Positions 21,618 to 31,506 of a stretch of 64,000 bases of DNA are shown here, one piece after another. The first letter of the stretch is position 1. Each line of letters starts with the position of its first letter. A program made the position numbers and the translations under genes. The DNA comes from Roseomonas fluvialis (lineage in GTDB: Bacteria > Pseudomonadota > Alphaproteobacteria > Acetobacterales > Acetobacteraceae), in NCBI RefSeq assembly GCF_022846615.1, contig NZ_AP025637.1, forward strand, positions 3,311,001 through 3,375,000, written 5' to 3'. The notes under the pieces are model-generated. The model was not told where the DNA came from. It searched no databases and worked only from the letters and a program-made list of their open reading frames with translations.

Positions 21618-22453
21618 ACGCGCCTACCGTTGTCACCACCGCTGCCGGCGACGTCTCGGTCCCCGACGTGCTGGTTCGGATCATCGCCGACAAGGAACGC
21701 GAGGTGGCCGAGCGCATGGCCGCGACCTCGCAATCCGAGATCGAGCGCGCCGCCGCGCATGCCTCGCCAGTGCGCGACTTCGTGGGCGCGCTGTGCCACC
21801 GCATCGGCGAAGGCCGCACCGGGCTGATCGCCGAGATCAAGCGCGCCTCGCCCTCGGGCGGGCTGATCCGCGACCCGTTCGACCCGGCCGCGCTGGCACG
21901 CGCCTACGAGGCAGGCGGGGCGGCGTGTCTGTCGATCCTGACCGACGGGCCGTATTTCCAGGGCGCGCGGGAGCATCTGGAGGCCGGGCGCGCGGCGTGT
22001 TCCCTGCCGGTGCTGCGCAAGGACTTCATGATCCACCCCTGGCAGGTCTTCGAGGCCCGCGCGATGGGGGCGGACTGCATCCTGCTGATCATGGCCTGCC
22101 TGTCGAACGAGCGCGCGGCCGAATTGCTGGAACTCGCACGCTCACTCGACATGGCGGTGCTGGCCGAGGTGCATGACCGCGCCGAGCTCGATCGCGCACT
22201 GGGGCTGAACACGCGCCTGATCGGCATCAACAACCGCGACCTGCGCACGCTGCAGACCGATATCGGCACCACCGAGGACCTGGCGCCGCTGGTGCCGGCC
22301 GACCGGCTGCCAGTGGCCGAAAGCGGTATCCGCACGCCGGCCGATGTGCGGCGCATGGCGATGGCGGGCGCGCATTGCATCCTGGTGGGCGAACACCTGA
22401 TGCGCCAGGCGGACGTCACCGTCGCCGCGCGCGAACTGGTCGACGCGCGCTGA
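21614..22453 (+). CDS. trpC: Indole-3-glycerol phosphate synthase
   Basis: Closes the indole ring from carboxyphenylaminodeoxyribulose phosphate. The 279-residue TIM barrel shows [15 protein letters not shown], the catalytic [14 protein letters not shown] segment, [24 protein letters not shown] and [12 protein letters not shown]. It overlaps trpD by 4 bases and shares its stop region with the moaC start (TGATG). It is not fused to trpF, which is not in the window. Confidence 0.97.
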
Positions 22454-22923
22454 TGGCGCTGACGCATTTCGACGCCGCCGGGCGCGCGGCGATGGTCGAT
22501 GTGTCGGGCAAGGACGAGACGGCGCGCACCGCCACCGCGCGCGGGCGGATCGTGATGCAGCCAGCCACGCTCGCGCTGATCCGCGAGGGGCGTGCTGGCA
22601 AGGGCGATGTGCTAGGGGTGGCGCGCATCGCCGGCATCATGGCGGCCAAGAAGACGCACGAGCTGATCCCGCTGTGCCATCCGCTGATGATCAGCAAGGT
22701 CGCGGTGGATCTGCAGCCCGAGGGTGAGGATGCGGTGGCGATCGAGGCCACCGTCAGCCTCACGGGGCGCACGGGGGTCGAGATGGAGGCGCTGACCGCG
22801 GTCACGGTCGCGGCGCTGACGGTCTACGACATGGTGAAGGCGGTTGACCGCGGCATGCGCATCGAGGATGTGCGCCTGGTCCACAAGGACGGCGGCAAGT
22901 CGGGCGAGTTCCGTGGCGAATGA
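22453..22923 (+). CDS. moaC: Cyclic pyranopterin monophosphate synthase
   Basis: Second enzyme of molybdenum cofactor synthesis, acting after MoaA. The 156-residue protein has [38 protein letters not shown], and [20 protein letters not shown], and ends near [10 protein letters not shown], all MoaC hallmarks. The ATG overlaps the trpC stop. The trpC-moaC-moeA order is a common alphaproteobacterial arrangement. Confidence 0.97.
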   Translation: MALTHFDAAGRAAMVDVSGKDETARTATARGRIVMQPATLALIREGRAGKGDVLGVARIAGIMAAKKTHELIPLCHPLMISKVAVDLQPEGEDAVAIEATVSLTGRTGVEMEALTAVTVAALTVYDMVKAVDRGMRIEDVRLVHKDGGKSGEFRGE

Positions 22924-24130
22924 CCTGCTCGCCGTCGAGGAAGCCCGCGCGCGGATCATCGCCGCGCTGACTCCGACGGCCGCCGAGACGGTGGCGCTGG
23001 CCGATGGCGCGGGGCGCGTGTTGGCGCGGGGCGTGGTGGCGCGCCTGACGCAGCCGCCGGCCGATGTCTCGGCGATGGATGGCTATGCCGTGCGCGCGGC
23101 GGATGCGCCGGAGGGCGCGGTGCTGCGCATGGCCGGCGCGGCGCCGGCCGGGCGGCCCTTCGCGGGCCGCGTCGGTCCCGGCGAGGCGGTGCGCATCTTC
23201 ACCGGCGGCTTCGTGCCCGACGGCGCCGATGCGATCCTGCTGCAGGAGGATGCCAGCCCGTCCGACGGCGCGGTGCGGGTGAACGAGACAGTGCAGGCCG
23301 GGCGCTGGATCCGCCGGCGCGGGCTGGACTTCGCGGAGGGCACGCAGGTGTTGCCGGCGCGGCGGAAGCTCACGGCGCGCGACATCGGGCTGGCGGCGGC
23401 GTCGAACAACCCGTGGCTCGCGGTGCACCGGCGCCCGCGCGTGGGTATCCTGGCGACGGGCGACGAGATCGCGCTGCCCGGAGACCCGATCCCGCCTGGC
23501 GGGATCGTGTCGTCCAACGCGCATGCGCTGGCGGCGCTGGTGCGCGCCGCGGGCGGGGAACCGGTGGTGCTGCCGATCGCGCCGGACGACACGGCCGCGA
23601 TCGCGGATGTCGCCGCCGGTGCGCATGCCTTCGACCTGCTGGTCACCACCGGCGGGGCCAGCGTGGGCGACCACGACCTGATCCAGCAGGCGCTGGGCGG
23701 CGAGGGCTTCGAACTCGGCTTCTGGAAGATCGCGATGCGGCCGGGCAAGCCGTTGATCTGGGGCCGGCTCGGGCGCACGCCGGTGCTGGGGCTGCCGGGC
23801 AATCCGGTCAGCGCGCTGGTCTGCGGCGTGGTGTTCCTGATCCCGGCGATCGCCCGGCTATCGGGCCTCGAGGGGGCGCCGACGCCGACGCGGCGCGTGC
23901 TGACCGCGGTGCCGCTGGCGCAGAACGACCGTCGCGCCGACCACCTGCGCGCGGCGCTGTCGGTCGATGCGCAGGGGCGGATGCTGGTGACGCCGGCGCC
24001 GGTGCAGGATTCGTCGATGCTGGCGACCCTCGCGCGCGCCGATGCCTTGGTGATGCGCGCGCCCTTCGCACCCGCCCTGCCGGCGGGGGCGGAGGTCGAG
24101 GCGATCATCCTGGCGGAGTTGGGCGTGTAG
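22913..24130 (+). CDS. moeA: Molybdopterin molybdenumtransferase
   Basis: MoeA inserts molybdate into adenylated molybdopterin. The 405-residue protein shows [70 protein letters not shown] and [12 protein letters not shown]. The start taken is GTG ([15 protein letters not shown]), which overlaps the end of moaC by 11 bases; no in-frame ATG gives a sensible N-terminus. The 3' end overlaps the convergent glycosyltransferase gene by 26 bases. Confidence 0.94.
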   Translation: MANDLLAVEEARARIIAALTPTAAETVALADGAGRVLARGVVARLTQPPADVSAMDGYAVRAADAPEGAVLRMAGAAPAGRPFAGRVGPGEAVRIFTGGFVPDGADAILLQEDASPSDGAVRVNETVQAGRWIRRRGLDFAEGTQVLPARRKLTARDIGLAAASNNPWLAVHRRPRVGILATGDEIALPGDPIPPGGIVSSNAHALAALVRAAGGEPVVLPIAPDDTAAIADVAAGAHAFDLLVTTGGASVGDHDLIQQALGGEGFELGFWKIAMRPGKPLIWGRLGRTPVLGLPGNPVSALVCGVVFLIPAIARLSGLEGAPTPTRRVLTAVPLAQNDRRADHLRAALSVDAQGRMLVTPAPVQDSSMLATLARADALVMRAPFAPALPAGAEVEAIILAELGV

Positions 24131-24938
24131 CGCGCCGATCGCGCGCTGTCGCGCGGCGATGGTAGTCGCCAAGGGCCGGGCTGCTGCCGACCGCCCGGTT
24201 CATCGCACGCCACCGCCGCAGCACGCGCGCGGCGGCCGGCGCGTGGTCGGCGAAGCCGAAGCCGTCCCGCGCGATGGCGGCGAGCGCTTGCGCGTATTCC
24301 GCATCGAAGCGCGTCCAGGGCACGTCGGTCGCCTGGCCCGGGCGCAGTTGGTAGCGGTACGCGAGGCCGTCCGCGACCGGCGCGCATCCGCCCGCCGCGG
24401 CCAGCGCGCGCAGGTCGAAGACAACGTCGTCGATCAGGCGGAACGGCGCGAAGGGCTGCACCAGGTCCCGCCGTGCGATGACATGCAGCGAGGCGAAGGC
24501 CTCCGCCCAGCCGATGAAGCCGAAGCGCGCCAGGCCATCGGCCGGGATGCGCCGCAGCGCCGCGCCATCCGGGTCCCGCACGATGGACGGTACCACGACC
24601 GCGCCCCCGCCGCGCGCCCGGTGCAGCGCGCGCGCGATCGAATCGGGCGGGCCTTCCAGCGCGTCGTCGGCGTCGAGCATCAGCACATGCGCGCCGCGCG
24701 CCATGGCCAGGGCGCGGTTGCGTGCGGCATGGGCGCCGCTGCGCACCGGCCCCACCGGCGCGAAGCGCAGGCGCGGGTCGGGCGGCAGCAAGGGCGCGTA
24801 GTCGGTCCCGTCGTCGGAGGCGAGCACGAGTTCGACTGCGGCCCCTTCGGCGCGGTCGAACACCGAGGCGACGGCGCGCGGCGCGAGGTCGTGCAGGCGA
24901 TGGGCCGCGATCAGGATGGAGAGGTCGGGGCGGTCCAT
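24105..24938 (-). CDS. Family 2 glycosyltransferase
   Basis: A 277-residue GT-A type glycosyltransferase. [20 protein letters not shown] marks the nucleotide-binding start, [11 protein letters not shown] follows, and the metal-binding motif is [12 protein letters not shown]. Later segments ([16 protein letters not shown]) suit the acceptor side. The start ATG gives the usual short N-terminus before the first strand. It overlaps the convergent moeA gene at its 3' end and diverges from lexA. Donor and acceptor are unknown. Confidence 0.82.
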   Translation of the reverse strand: MDRPDLSILIAAHRLHDLAPRAVASVFDRAEGAAVELVLASDDGTDYAPLLPPDPRLRFAPVGPVRSGAHAARNRALAMARGAHVLMLDADDALEGPPDSIARALHRARGGGAVVVPSIVRDPDGAALRRIPADGLARFGFIGWAEAFASLHVIARRDLVQPFAPFRLIDDVVFDLRALAAAGGCAPVADGLAYRYQLRPGQATDVPWTRFDAEYAQALAAIARDGFGFADHAPAAARVLRRWRAMNRAVGSSPALGDYHRRATARDRRATRPTPPG

Positions 24939-25011
24939 GGCGGCGCATCCTGGCAGGGCGACGGCGGCGGGGGAACGGTCGCGCGGCGATTCCATCCACA
25001 GGCGAATCCCA

Positions 25012-25041
25012 TTGACTGTGACTCCGGAACCTTTCTAGAAC
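25012..25041 (+). promoter_or_regulatory. lexA promoter with LexA (SOS) box GAAC-N7-GAAC
   Basis: A TTGACT -35-like hexamer (25012-25017) is followed after 18 bases by a TAGAAC -10-like hexamer (25036-25041). The direct repeat GAAC-N7-GAAC spans 25027-25041, the reverse complement of the GTTC-N7-GTTC operator known for alphaproteobacterial LexA. It covers the spacer and -10 hexamer, so LexA binding would block transcription of its own gene. The box lies 63 bases upstream of the lexA ATG. Confidence 0.85.
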
Positions 25042-25103
25042 ACCGGTCAGGTTGCCGCTTTGTTCCGCCGAGCCGCGGGGCGCGGCATGGGGAGAGTTGC
25101 CGG

Positions 25104-25817
25104 ATGCTCACGCGCAAGCAGCACGAATTGCTGATGTTCATCGATCGGCATCTGCGCGACACCGGCTTCTCGCCATCGTTCGAGGAAATGAAGGGCGCGC
25201 TGAGCCTGAAGTCCAAGTCGGGCATTCATCGCCTGATTACTGCACTCGAGGAACGCGGTTTCCTGCGCCGGCGGGCGCATCGCGCCCGCGCGCTCGAGGT
25301 GATCCGCCTGCCCGAGAATTTGGCGCCACGCACGCGCACGCCCAAGCCCGATGCACCGCTTGGCCCCAACGTGATCCGCGGGCCTTTCGCCCCTGCCCCG
25401 CCGCGCCCCGCGCCCGAGGCTGCGAACGACGGCGCCGCGGTGAGCCTGCCGCTATTCGGGCGCATCGCGGCCGGCGTGCCGATCGAGGCGCTCCGCGACC
25501 ACGGCGCCAGCGTGGATGTGCCGGCCGCGCTGATCGGCGCGGGGGAGCACTACGCGCTGGAAGTGGCGGGGGATTCGATGATCGATGCCGGCATCCTCGA
25601 TGGCGACACGGTGCTGATCCAGCGCGCCGAGACGGCCGAGAACGGCACCATCGTGGTCGCACTGGTCGACGAGAACGAGGTGACGCTGAAGCGCATTCGC
25701 CGGCGCGGCAATTCGGTGGCGCTGGAGCCGGCCAACCCGCGGCATGAGACGCGGATTTTTGGGCCGGACCGGGTGAAGGTGCAGGGGCGGCTGGTGGGGT
25801 TGCTGCGGCGGTATTGA
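25104..25817 (+). CDS. lexA: LexA SOS-response repressor
   Basis: A 237-residue repressor. It begins [20 protein letters not shown] with a winged-helix domain ([21 protein letters not shown] as recognition region). After a Pro-rich linker comes the S24 self-cleavage domain: scissile Ala123-Gly124 in [11 protein letters not shown], nucleophile Ser158 in [15 protein letters not shown] and general base Lys196 in NEVTLKRI. RecA-stimulated cleavage would derepress SOS genes. The ATG has GGAGAG upstream. Its own promoter carries a matching operator. Confidence 0.97.
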   Translation: MLTRKQHELLMFIDRHLRDTGFSPSFEEMKGALSLKSKSGIHRLITALEERGFLRRRAHRARALEVIRLPENLAPRTRTPKPDAPLGPNVIRGPFAPAPPRPAPEAANDGAAVSLPLFGRIAAGVPIEALRDHGASVDVPAALIGAGEHYALEVAGDSMIDAGILDGDTVLIQRAETAENGTIVVALVDENEVTLKRIRRRGNSVALEPANPRHETRIFGPDRVKVQGRLVGLLRRY

Positions 25818-25837
25818 CGCGCCATCAGGCCAGGCCC

Positions 25838-25853
25838 CGCCACCCAGGGCGGC
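25838..25853 (+). terminator. Weak hairpin downstream of lexA
   Basis: CCGCC and GGCGG arms with a 6-base loop begin 21 bases after the lexA stop and are followed by an A/T-rich stretch containing four T residues. It is short, so it is only a possible terminator. The remaining bases up to the RTX-like gene show no clear promoter. Confidence 0.3.
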
Positions 25854-25940
25854 ATTACGTTTTGGAAATGCACTTCGGATAGCGTGGTGCCGGCCGCCCC
25901 CGGCAAGTGATGGTGGTTGCGCATTCGGAAAGGCGGCGCC

Positions 25941-28900
25941 ATGGCCATCATCACCGGCACGGCAGGCAACGACACCATCACCAATACGGTGTCGTCCTTC
26001 GGCCAGCTGACCACCAGTGGCGATGACAGCGTCCTTGGCGAGGGTGGCAACGACAGCATCCAGGGCGGCAGCGGGTTGGACACGCTGCGCGGGGGGGGTG
26101 CCGCCGACACGCTGCTGGGCGGCAACGACAACGACATCCTGGCGGGCGATTCCGGCGACGACCTGCTGTTCGGCCAGGCGGGCAACGACCTGATCGACGG
26201 CGGGGACGGGTTCGATGTCCTGAGCTTCTTCGCCACCAATTCGGACGGCGCCGTCTCGGTCGCGATCAGCGCGACGGGCGGCGTCAATGGCGGCACCTCG
26301 GCCGCCGGGCCGCTCGTGCTGAACCAGGGCAACGACACCTTCGTCAATATCGAGCAAGTGAACGGGTCGAACGCGAACGACACGATCACCATCAACAACG
26401 CCGACACGTCGGTCTTCACCTTCATCGTGCGCGGCAACGCCGGCAATGACCTGCTGGCCAACAACAACCCCACGCGCAATACCAGCATCTTCCTGGACTA
26501 TCGCAGCGGCGCCGTGACCTCGGGCGTGTCGGTCGACCTCACGGCCGGGCGCGCGAGCGACGGTGTTGGCGGTACGGACACCATCTCCGGCTTCGCCGGG
26601 CTGCGCGGCACCGACCTCAACGACACGCTGCAGGGCAGCGCGGAGGTGGACCGCTTCCGCGGCCGCGCCGGCAGCGATGTCATCGACGGGCGCGGCGGAA
26701 TCGACATCGCGGACTATGGCCAGGCCGCCAGTGCGGTGAGCGTGGACCTGGTCACCGGCCGCGCGCAGGACGGCGAAGGCGGCATCGACACCCTCTCCAG
26801 CGTCGAGGAGGTCTGGGGCACGGTCGGCAACGACACCATCATCGGCACCGGTGCCGATGAGTTCTTCTACGGCTTCAACGGCAACGACAGTATCGATGGC
26901 GGCGGCGGGCAGGACCGCGTCGGTTTCCAATTCTCCTCGGGCCTGGTGCCCGACGCCACACGCGGGGTGGTGGTGAACCTGGTCACCGGCATCGTGACGG
27001 ACGCCTGGGGCGGCACCGATACGCTGTCGGGCATCGAGCGCATCACCGGCACTGCATTTGCGGATTCCATGCTGGGCGGCGCCGAGCAGAACCGCTTTCG
27101 CGGCCGTGCGGGCAACGACACGCTCGATGGCGGCCTGGGCGGCGACTACGCCGAGTACATCAACGCCACCGCCGGCGCGACCGTGAACCTGACGACCGGC
27201 ATCGCGACCGATGGCGAAGGCGGCACCGACCTGCTGATCTCGATGGAGAACGCGATCGGCGGCAACTTCGCCGACCGCCTGACCGGCGTGGCCCAGGGGG
27301 CGCGCTCGACCTCGGACCTGCGCGGCGGCGGGGGCAATGACACGCTGGTGGGGATCCTCGGCGAATTCGTGCGCGCCGACTATGCGGACCAGACGGTGGG
27401 GCTGAACATCAACCTGGGCGCCGGCACCGTGAATGACGGACGCGGCGGCGTGGACACGCTGGTGAATATCCGCGGGGTGGTCCTGTTCGGTGGATTCAAC
27501 GACGTGGTGACCGGCACCGCCGCGGGCGAATGGTTTGCACCGTCCGAGGGCGCCGACAGCGTGAATGCCGGCCTCGGTTTCGACATCATCGGCTATGGCG
27601 GGATCGACGTGGGCGGCGTGTCGGTCAACCTCGCCACCGCCCGCGCACGCGACACCGGCGGGACCATCGACACCATCATCGGCTTCGAGGGCGTGTCGAC
27701 CTCCTTCGGCGACGACACCATCAACGGATCGAACGGCGCCAACCTGATCGGGCCGGCCGGCGGGGCCGACCTGGTCAATGCGTTCGGCGGGGACGATACG
27801 CTGAGCTACGTGCTGGGCTTCTCCCCCGACGGAACGGAATTCACCAGCAACGAGGCCGGCGACCGGCTGCCGGTGCAGGGCGTGACCATCGACCTGCTGA
27901 CCGGGCGCGCCACCGATTACGGCGGCAGCATCGACACCGTGCTCGGCTTCGAGAACGCGATCGGCAGTACCGCCAACGACATTGTGCGCGGCAGCGGGAT
28001 CGCCAATTATCTCGGCGGCGCCGAGGGCAACGACACGCTCGAGGGCCGCGGCGGCAACGACACGCTCGAGGGCGGCGCGGGCATCGACCGCCTGATCGGC
28101 GGCACGAACGACGATACCTACATCCTGGACACGACGGCCGACGTGGTCGTCGAACTCGCGAACCAGGGCATCGACACGATCCTGACCACGCGCGCCACGC
28201 TCGTGCTCGGCCTGAATGTCGACAACATCGTCGGCACCAACACGATCGCGCACAACTTCGCCGGCAACGGGCTGGCCAATGCGCTGACCGGCAATACCGC
28301 CGCGGACACGCTCTCGGGCGCGGCGGGCAACGACACGCTGGATGGCGGGGCGGGGATCGACCGCCTGCTCGGCGGGGCGAACGACGACACCTACATCGTC
28401 ACCGAAGGCGACGTGGTGGTCGAGGCAGCGAACCAGGGCACCGACACGGTCTTCGTCACGACGGGCACCGCGGCCACGCTCGCCGTCAATGTCGAGAACC
28501 TGGTGCTGGCGGGCACGACGTTGCTGAACGGCACGGGCAATGGGCTCGCGAACACCATCATCGGCAATGACAATGCGAACCTGCTGTCGGGGCTGGGTGG
28601 GAACGACGTGCTCGAGGGCGGGATCGGCAACGATATCCTGATCGGCGGGCTGAACAGCGATTCCATGACCGGCGGGGCCGGCTCCGACCAGTTCCGCTTC
28701 GGCTCGCTGAACGACAGCCCGGCGTCGGCTGCCGACGTCATCCTCGACTTCACCTTCTCGGCCGCGCTCGGGGTAGACCGGATCGACCTCAGGCTGGTCG
28801 ACGCGAACAGCCTTCTGGCGGGCAACCAGGCCTTCACCTGGATCGGCACGGCCGCCTTCGGGGCGGCAGGCGCCGCCAGCGCGGGGCAGTTGCGCGTCGA

Positions 28901-29021
28901 GGTCACGACACCGGGCGAATACTACGCCATCCAGGGTGACGCGAACGGCGACGGCATCCGGGATATCTCGATCAACGTCATCAGCAGCTTCACGCCGGTG
29001 CAGGGCTGGGTGTTCCTGTAG
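25941..29021 (+). CDS. RTX-like calcium-binding repeat protein
   Basis: A 1026-residue acidic protein with no classical signal peptide. Residues about 38-90 and 690-930 hold blocks of GGxGxDxLx nonapeptides (GNDTLEGGAGIDRLIGG type) that bind calcium in a parallel beta roll. Between them come about seven units of roughly 80-110 residues of the form VSVDLTTGRATDGEGGTDTLSG plus GNDTLxGGAG. The last 110 residues (DQFRFGSLND ... GDANGDGIRDISINV ... GWVFL) resemble the C-terminal region of serralysin-type proteins that carries the type I secretion signal. No enzymatic domain is seen. The ATG follows GGAAAGG. No hlyB/hlyD/tolC genes are in the window, so the exporter lies elsewhere. Possible roles are surface layer, adhesion or matrix protein. 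Confidence 0.88.
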   Translation: MAIITGTAGNDTITNTVSSFGQLTTSGDDSVLGEGGNDSIQGGSGLDTLRGGGAADTLLGGNDNDILAGDSGDDLLFGQAGNDLIDGGDGFDVLSFFATNSDGAVSVAISATGGVNGGTSAAGPLVLNQGNDTFVNIEQVNGSNANDTITINNADTSVFTFIVRGNAGNDLLANNNPTRNTSIFLDYRSGAVTSGVSVDLTAGRASDGVGGTDTISGFAGLRGTDLNDTLQGSAEVDRFRGRAGSDVIDGRGGIDIADYGQAASAVSVDLVTGRAQDGEGGIDTLSSVEEVWGTVGNDTIIGTGADEFFYGFNGNDSIDGGGGQDRVGFQFSSGLVPDATRGVVVNLVTGIVTDAWGGTDTLSGIERITGTAFADSMLGGAEQNRFRGRAGNDTLDGGLGGDYAEYINATAGATVNLTTGIATDGEGGTDLLISMENAIGGNFADRLTGVAQGARSTSDLRGGGGNDTLVGILGEFVRADYADQTVGLNINLGAGTVNDGRGGVDTLVNIRGVVLFGGFNDVVTGTAAGEWFAPSEGADSVNAGLGFDIIGYGGIDVGGVSVNLATARARDTGGTIDTIIGFEGVSTSFGDDTINGSNGANLIGPAGGADLVNAFGGDDTLSYVLGFSPDGTEFTSNEAGDRLPVQGVTIDLLTGRATDYGGSIDTVLGFENAIGSTANDIVRGSGIANYLGGAEGNDTLEGRGGNDTLEGGAGIDRLIGGTNDDTYILDTTADVVVELANQGIDTILTTRATLVLGLNVDNIVGTNTIAHNFAGNGLANALTGNTAADTLSGAAGNDTLDGGAGIDRLLGGANDDTYIVTEGDVVVEAANQGTDTVFVTTGTAATLAVNVENLVLAGTTLLNGTGNGLANTIIGNDNANLLSGLGGNDVLEGGIGNDILIGGLNSDSMTGGAGSDQFRFGSLNDSPASAADVILDFTFSAALGVDRIDLRLVDANSLLAGNQAFTWIGTAAFGAAGAASAGQLRVEVTTPGEYYAIQGDANGDGIRDISINVISSFTPVQGWVFL

Positions 29022-29054
29022 CGGCGCGCCCCGCGGTCGCAGCGGTCGGCCGCG

Positions 29055-31211
29055 TCATTCGACCGGCGCGGGGGGCAGTTCGTCCCGCGCGCGGGGGCTG
29101 GGCGGGGGCGGCACCCAAGGGCGTGCGCCACGGAAGGCGCGGTCGGAGACCACCTGCGCGCCACCGGGCGCGAGCCACACCGCGTGCGGGCCGTTCCGCC
29201 ACACCGCGAAGCGGTCCACCACCTGGCTGCCGGCGCAGCGCCCGCGCACCGGTTCCGCCGAGACCACCACCGCGGCGCGTCCGCAGGCGGCCTCGGGCGG
29301 GTCCCCACGCAGCAGCGCCGCGGCCGGGCCATCCGGGGTTGCGCGCAGCGTGCAGGCGCCGGGGCGGCAGGCGATGGCACCGCCGGCGGCCTCGCCCTCG
29401 CGCGGGAAGGGCTGCGCCTGCGCCAGGCCGTGCGCGCGCAGCCAACTTTCGCGCACCAGGTTCGACGCACCCGATTGTCGCTGCAGCCAGAACGCGCCGT
29501 CGGCGGCGAAGCCGACGAGGCGCGCATCGCCCGACACCAGCAGGTCCGGCGGGCGATGCAGCGCAGGGCTGGCGAGGCCGAGGCACATCAGCGGCACGCC
29601 CGCCCAGCGCCAGCGCGCTCGCCACAGGCACAGCCACAGCAGCCCGAAGGCGAAGCACAACAGTCCCCAGGGCGGGATCGGCCGCGCCGTGCTCGCGGCA
29701 CCGGGCCAGGAGGCGACTTCGCGTGCCACCGCCAGCACAGCCCCGCACCCCCAGCCCAGCACGGCCAGCGCCGGGCCATCGAGGCCCACCGGCATCAGCA
29801 GCGCGGCCAGCATGGCCGCGGGCATCACCAGCACCGAGGTGAGCGGCACCGCCACCGCATTCGCCGCCACGCCGAACCATTGCAGCCGGCCGAAATGCGC
29901 AAGGCCGAAGGGCGCGGTGGCGAGCCCCGCCAGAACCGAGGTGCCGACCAGCCCCACCACGAAGACCGCGCCGCGCCGCCACCAGGCGCCATCGCCCTGC
30001 AGGCGCCGCAGCGGGCCGCGCATCGCCTCCCACCCCGCCACCAGCGCCAGCACGGCGGCGAACGACATCTGGAAGGACGGGCCGAGCAGCGCATCCGGCG
30101 CCAGCAGCATGACCGCCGCCGCGGCGAGCGCGAGACCCCGCATCGTGATGGCATGGCGCCCCGACAGCAGCGCCAGCGTGACCAGCGCGGCCATGGCGAA
30201 GGACCGCTGCATGGGCACCTGCGATCCCGTCAGCAGCATGTAGAAGCCACCTGCGCCGAGTGCCGCCAGCCCCGCCCAGACCTTGCCGTCCACCCGCAGC
30301 GCCAGCCAGCGCCAGCAGGCGATCAGGAAGCGCACGACCCAGAAGGTCACGCCCATCACGATCGCGATGTGCAGGCCCGAGACCGACAGAAGATGCGCCA
30401 GCCCGGAATCCCGCATCGCGGCCATGTCGGCGCGCGGGATGGCGGATTGCCCGCCGGTCAGCATGGCGGCGGCAACGGCCCCCGCGGCCCCGGGGACGGC
30501 GCCGGTGACACGCGCCTCGATCGTGGCCCGCAGCCCTGCCAACGGCGGCGCGCCGCCCGCGCCGGGCGTGACCGTGGCAGGGCCGATGGCGAAGCCCGCC
30601 CCCCCCTGCCCGGCGAAGAAAGCGGCGCGCTGGAAATCCCAGGCACCGGGATAGGCGGGCGCGGAGGGCGCGCGCACCAGGGCGCGCACCGCGATGCTGT
30701 CCCCGGGCGCGGGGCGGGCGGGGTCGTTGGCGCGCAGCCGGACGCGGATGCTGCGGGGCTGCACCCCTTCGTCGGGGGCGAAGCGGACCTGGTGCAGCGT
30801 GACGCGCAGGCCCTCGGGCAGCAGGTCGATATCCTGGACGATGCCGCTGAGCGCCAGGGCGCGCAGCGGCGGGGCGGCGGCGGGCGGGGCGGCGGCGGCA
30901 TGCAGCAGCGCAGCGCCGAAGCCGAGACCCGCCGCGCCAACGAGACCCAGCAGCCAGCCCAGATGCGGCGCGCGTGTCGCGACGATCCAGGCCAGCACCA
31001 CCAGCAAGGGGCCGAATGTGGCGAACCACCAGGATGGTTCCTCGCGCAGCGCGAAATAGCCGAGGATCCCCGCGCCCATCGCCACCGCGAGCCACGGCGC
31101 CAAGCGGCCGCGTTCGACCGCCAGCGCCAGGTCCAGGCGCTGGACCAGGGCGGCGCCGAGGCGGCCGGCGGTATTTCGCGCGACGGTGCTGGACAGGGGA
31201 GAGTTCCGCAA
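29055..31211 (-). CDS. comEC: ComEC/Rec2-family DNA-uptake channel protein
   Basis: An integral membrane protein of 718 residues that would move single-stranded DNA across the inner membrane. It has an N-terminal membrane pair, a soluble DUF4131/OB-like domain (about 110-220), then the competence domain starting at HLLSVSGLHIAIVMG with several membrane helices. The C-terminus lacks the HxHxDH motif of the metallo-beta-lactamase domain seen in many ComEC proteins. The start is uncertain: TTG at 31211 gives the best frame, and a nearby ATG belongs to another frame. It lies divergent from gltX; lexA-comEC-gltX proximity is typical of alphaproteobacteria. Confidence 0.85.
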   Translation of the reverse strand: MRNSPLSSTVARNTAGRLGAALVQRLDLALAVERGRLAPWLAVAMGAGILGYFALREEPSWWFATFGPLLVVLAWIVATRAPHLGWLLGLVGAAGLGFGAALLHAAAAPPAAAPPLRALALSGIVQDIDLLPEGLRVTLHQVRFAPDEGVQPRSIRVRLRANDPARPAPGDSIAVRALVRAPSAPAYPGAWDFQRAAFFAGQGGAGFAIGPATVTPGAGGAPPLAGLRATIEARVTGAVPGAAGAVAAAMLTGGQSAIPRADMAAMRDSGLAHLLSVSGLHIAIVMGVTFWVVRFLIACWRWLALRVDGKVWAGLAALGAGGFYMLLTGSQVPMQRSFAMAALVTLALLSGRHAITMRGLALAAAAVMLLAPDALLGPSFQMSFAAVLALVAGWEAMRGPLRRLQGDGAWWRRGAVFVVGLVGTSVLAGLATAPFGLAHFGRLQWFGVAANAVAVPLTSVLVMPAAMLAALLMPVGLDGPALAVLGWGCGAVLAVAREVASWPGAASTARPIPPWGLLCFAFGLLWLCLWRARWRWAGVPLMCLGLASPALHRPPDLLVSGDARLVGFAADGAFWLQRQSGASNLVRESWLRAHGLAQAQPFPREGEAAGGAIACRPGACTLRATPDGPAAALLRGDPPEAACGRAAVVVSAEPVRGRCAGSQVVDRFAVWRNGPHAVWLAPGGAQVVSDRAFRGARPWVPPPPSPRARDELPPAPVE

Positions 31212-31506
31212 CTTCCGCGTTCATTCTAGAGCAGACGCCGGTCGCGGGGAATCCCGCGATCGGGGCGAAGATGCGCGCGAAAACAAGGCGCTGGCGGCGG
31301 TTCGCCCGAGGTGGCGTATCGCCCGCGCCCAGGTCTGCAGCGCGGCGGTGATCCGGCCCCGCGCGCGCCGGGCCTCCTGAGTGCCGCGGCGCATCCGGAT
31401 CGCGGGCGGAATCGATGGAGGCCGGGACGCGGACGCGCCGCTTGCGGGTTCACCCCGCCCGGTCGATCTGGTCTAACGGGCGCTCCGCTGACCGAGCCCA
31501 GGTGAC

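Noticed and set aside
25452-28253. 933-codon leftward frame opposite lexA and the RTX-like gene
   Set aside because: Long only because the repeat gene has regular codon use; the translation (VDAA, VVAA strings) is an antisense image of the repeats.
28990-31224. 744-codon frame on the same strand as comEC, starting at an ATG
   Set aside because: It is frame-shifted from the membrane-protein frame and reads as Arg/Ala/Gly low-complexity without membrane helices; the overlapping frame shows the real ComEC motifs.
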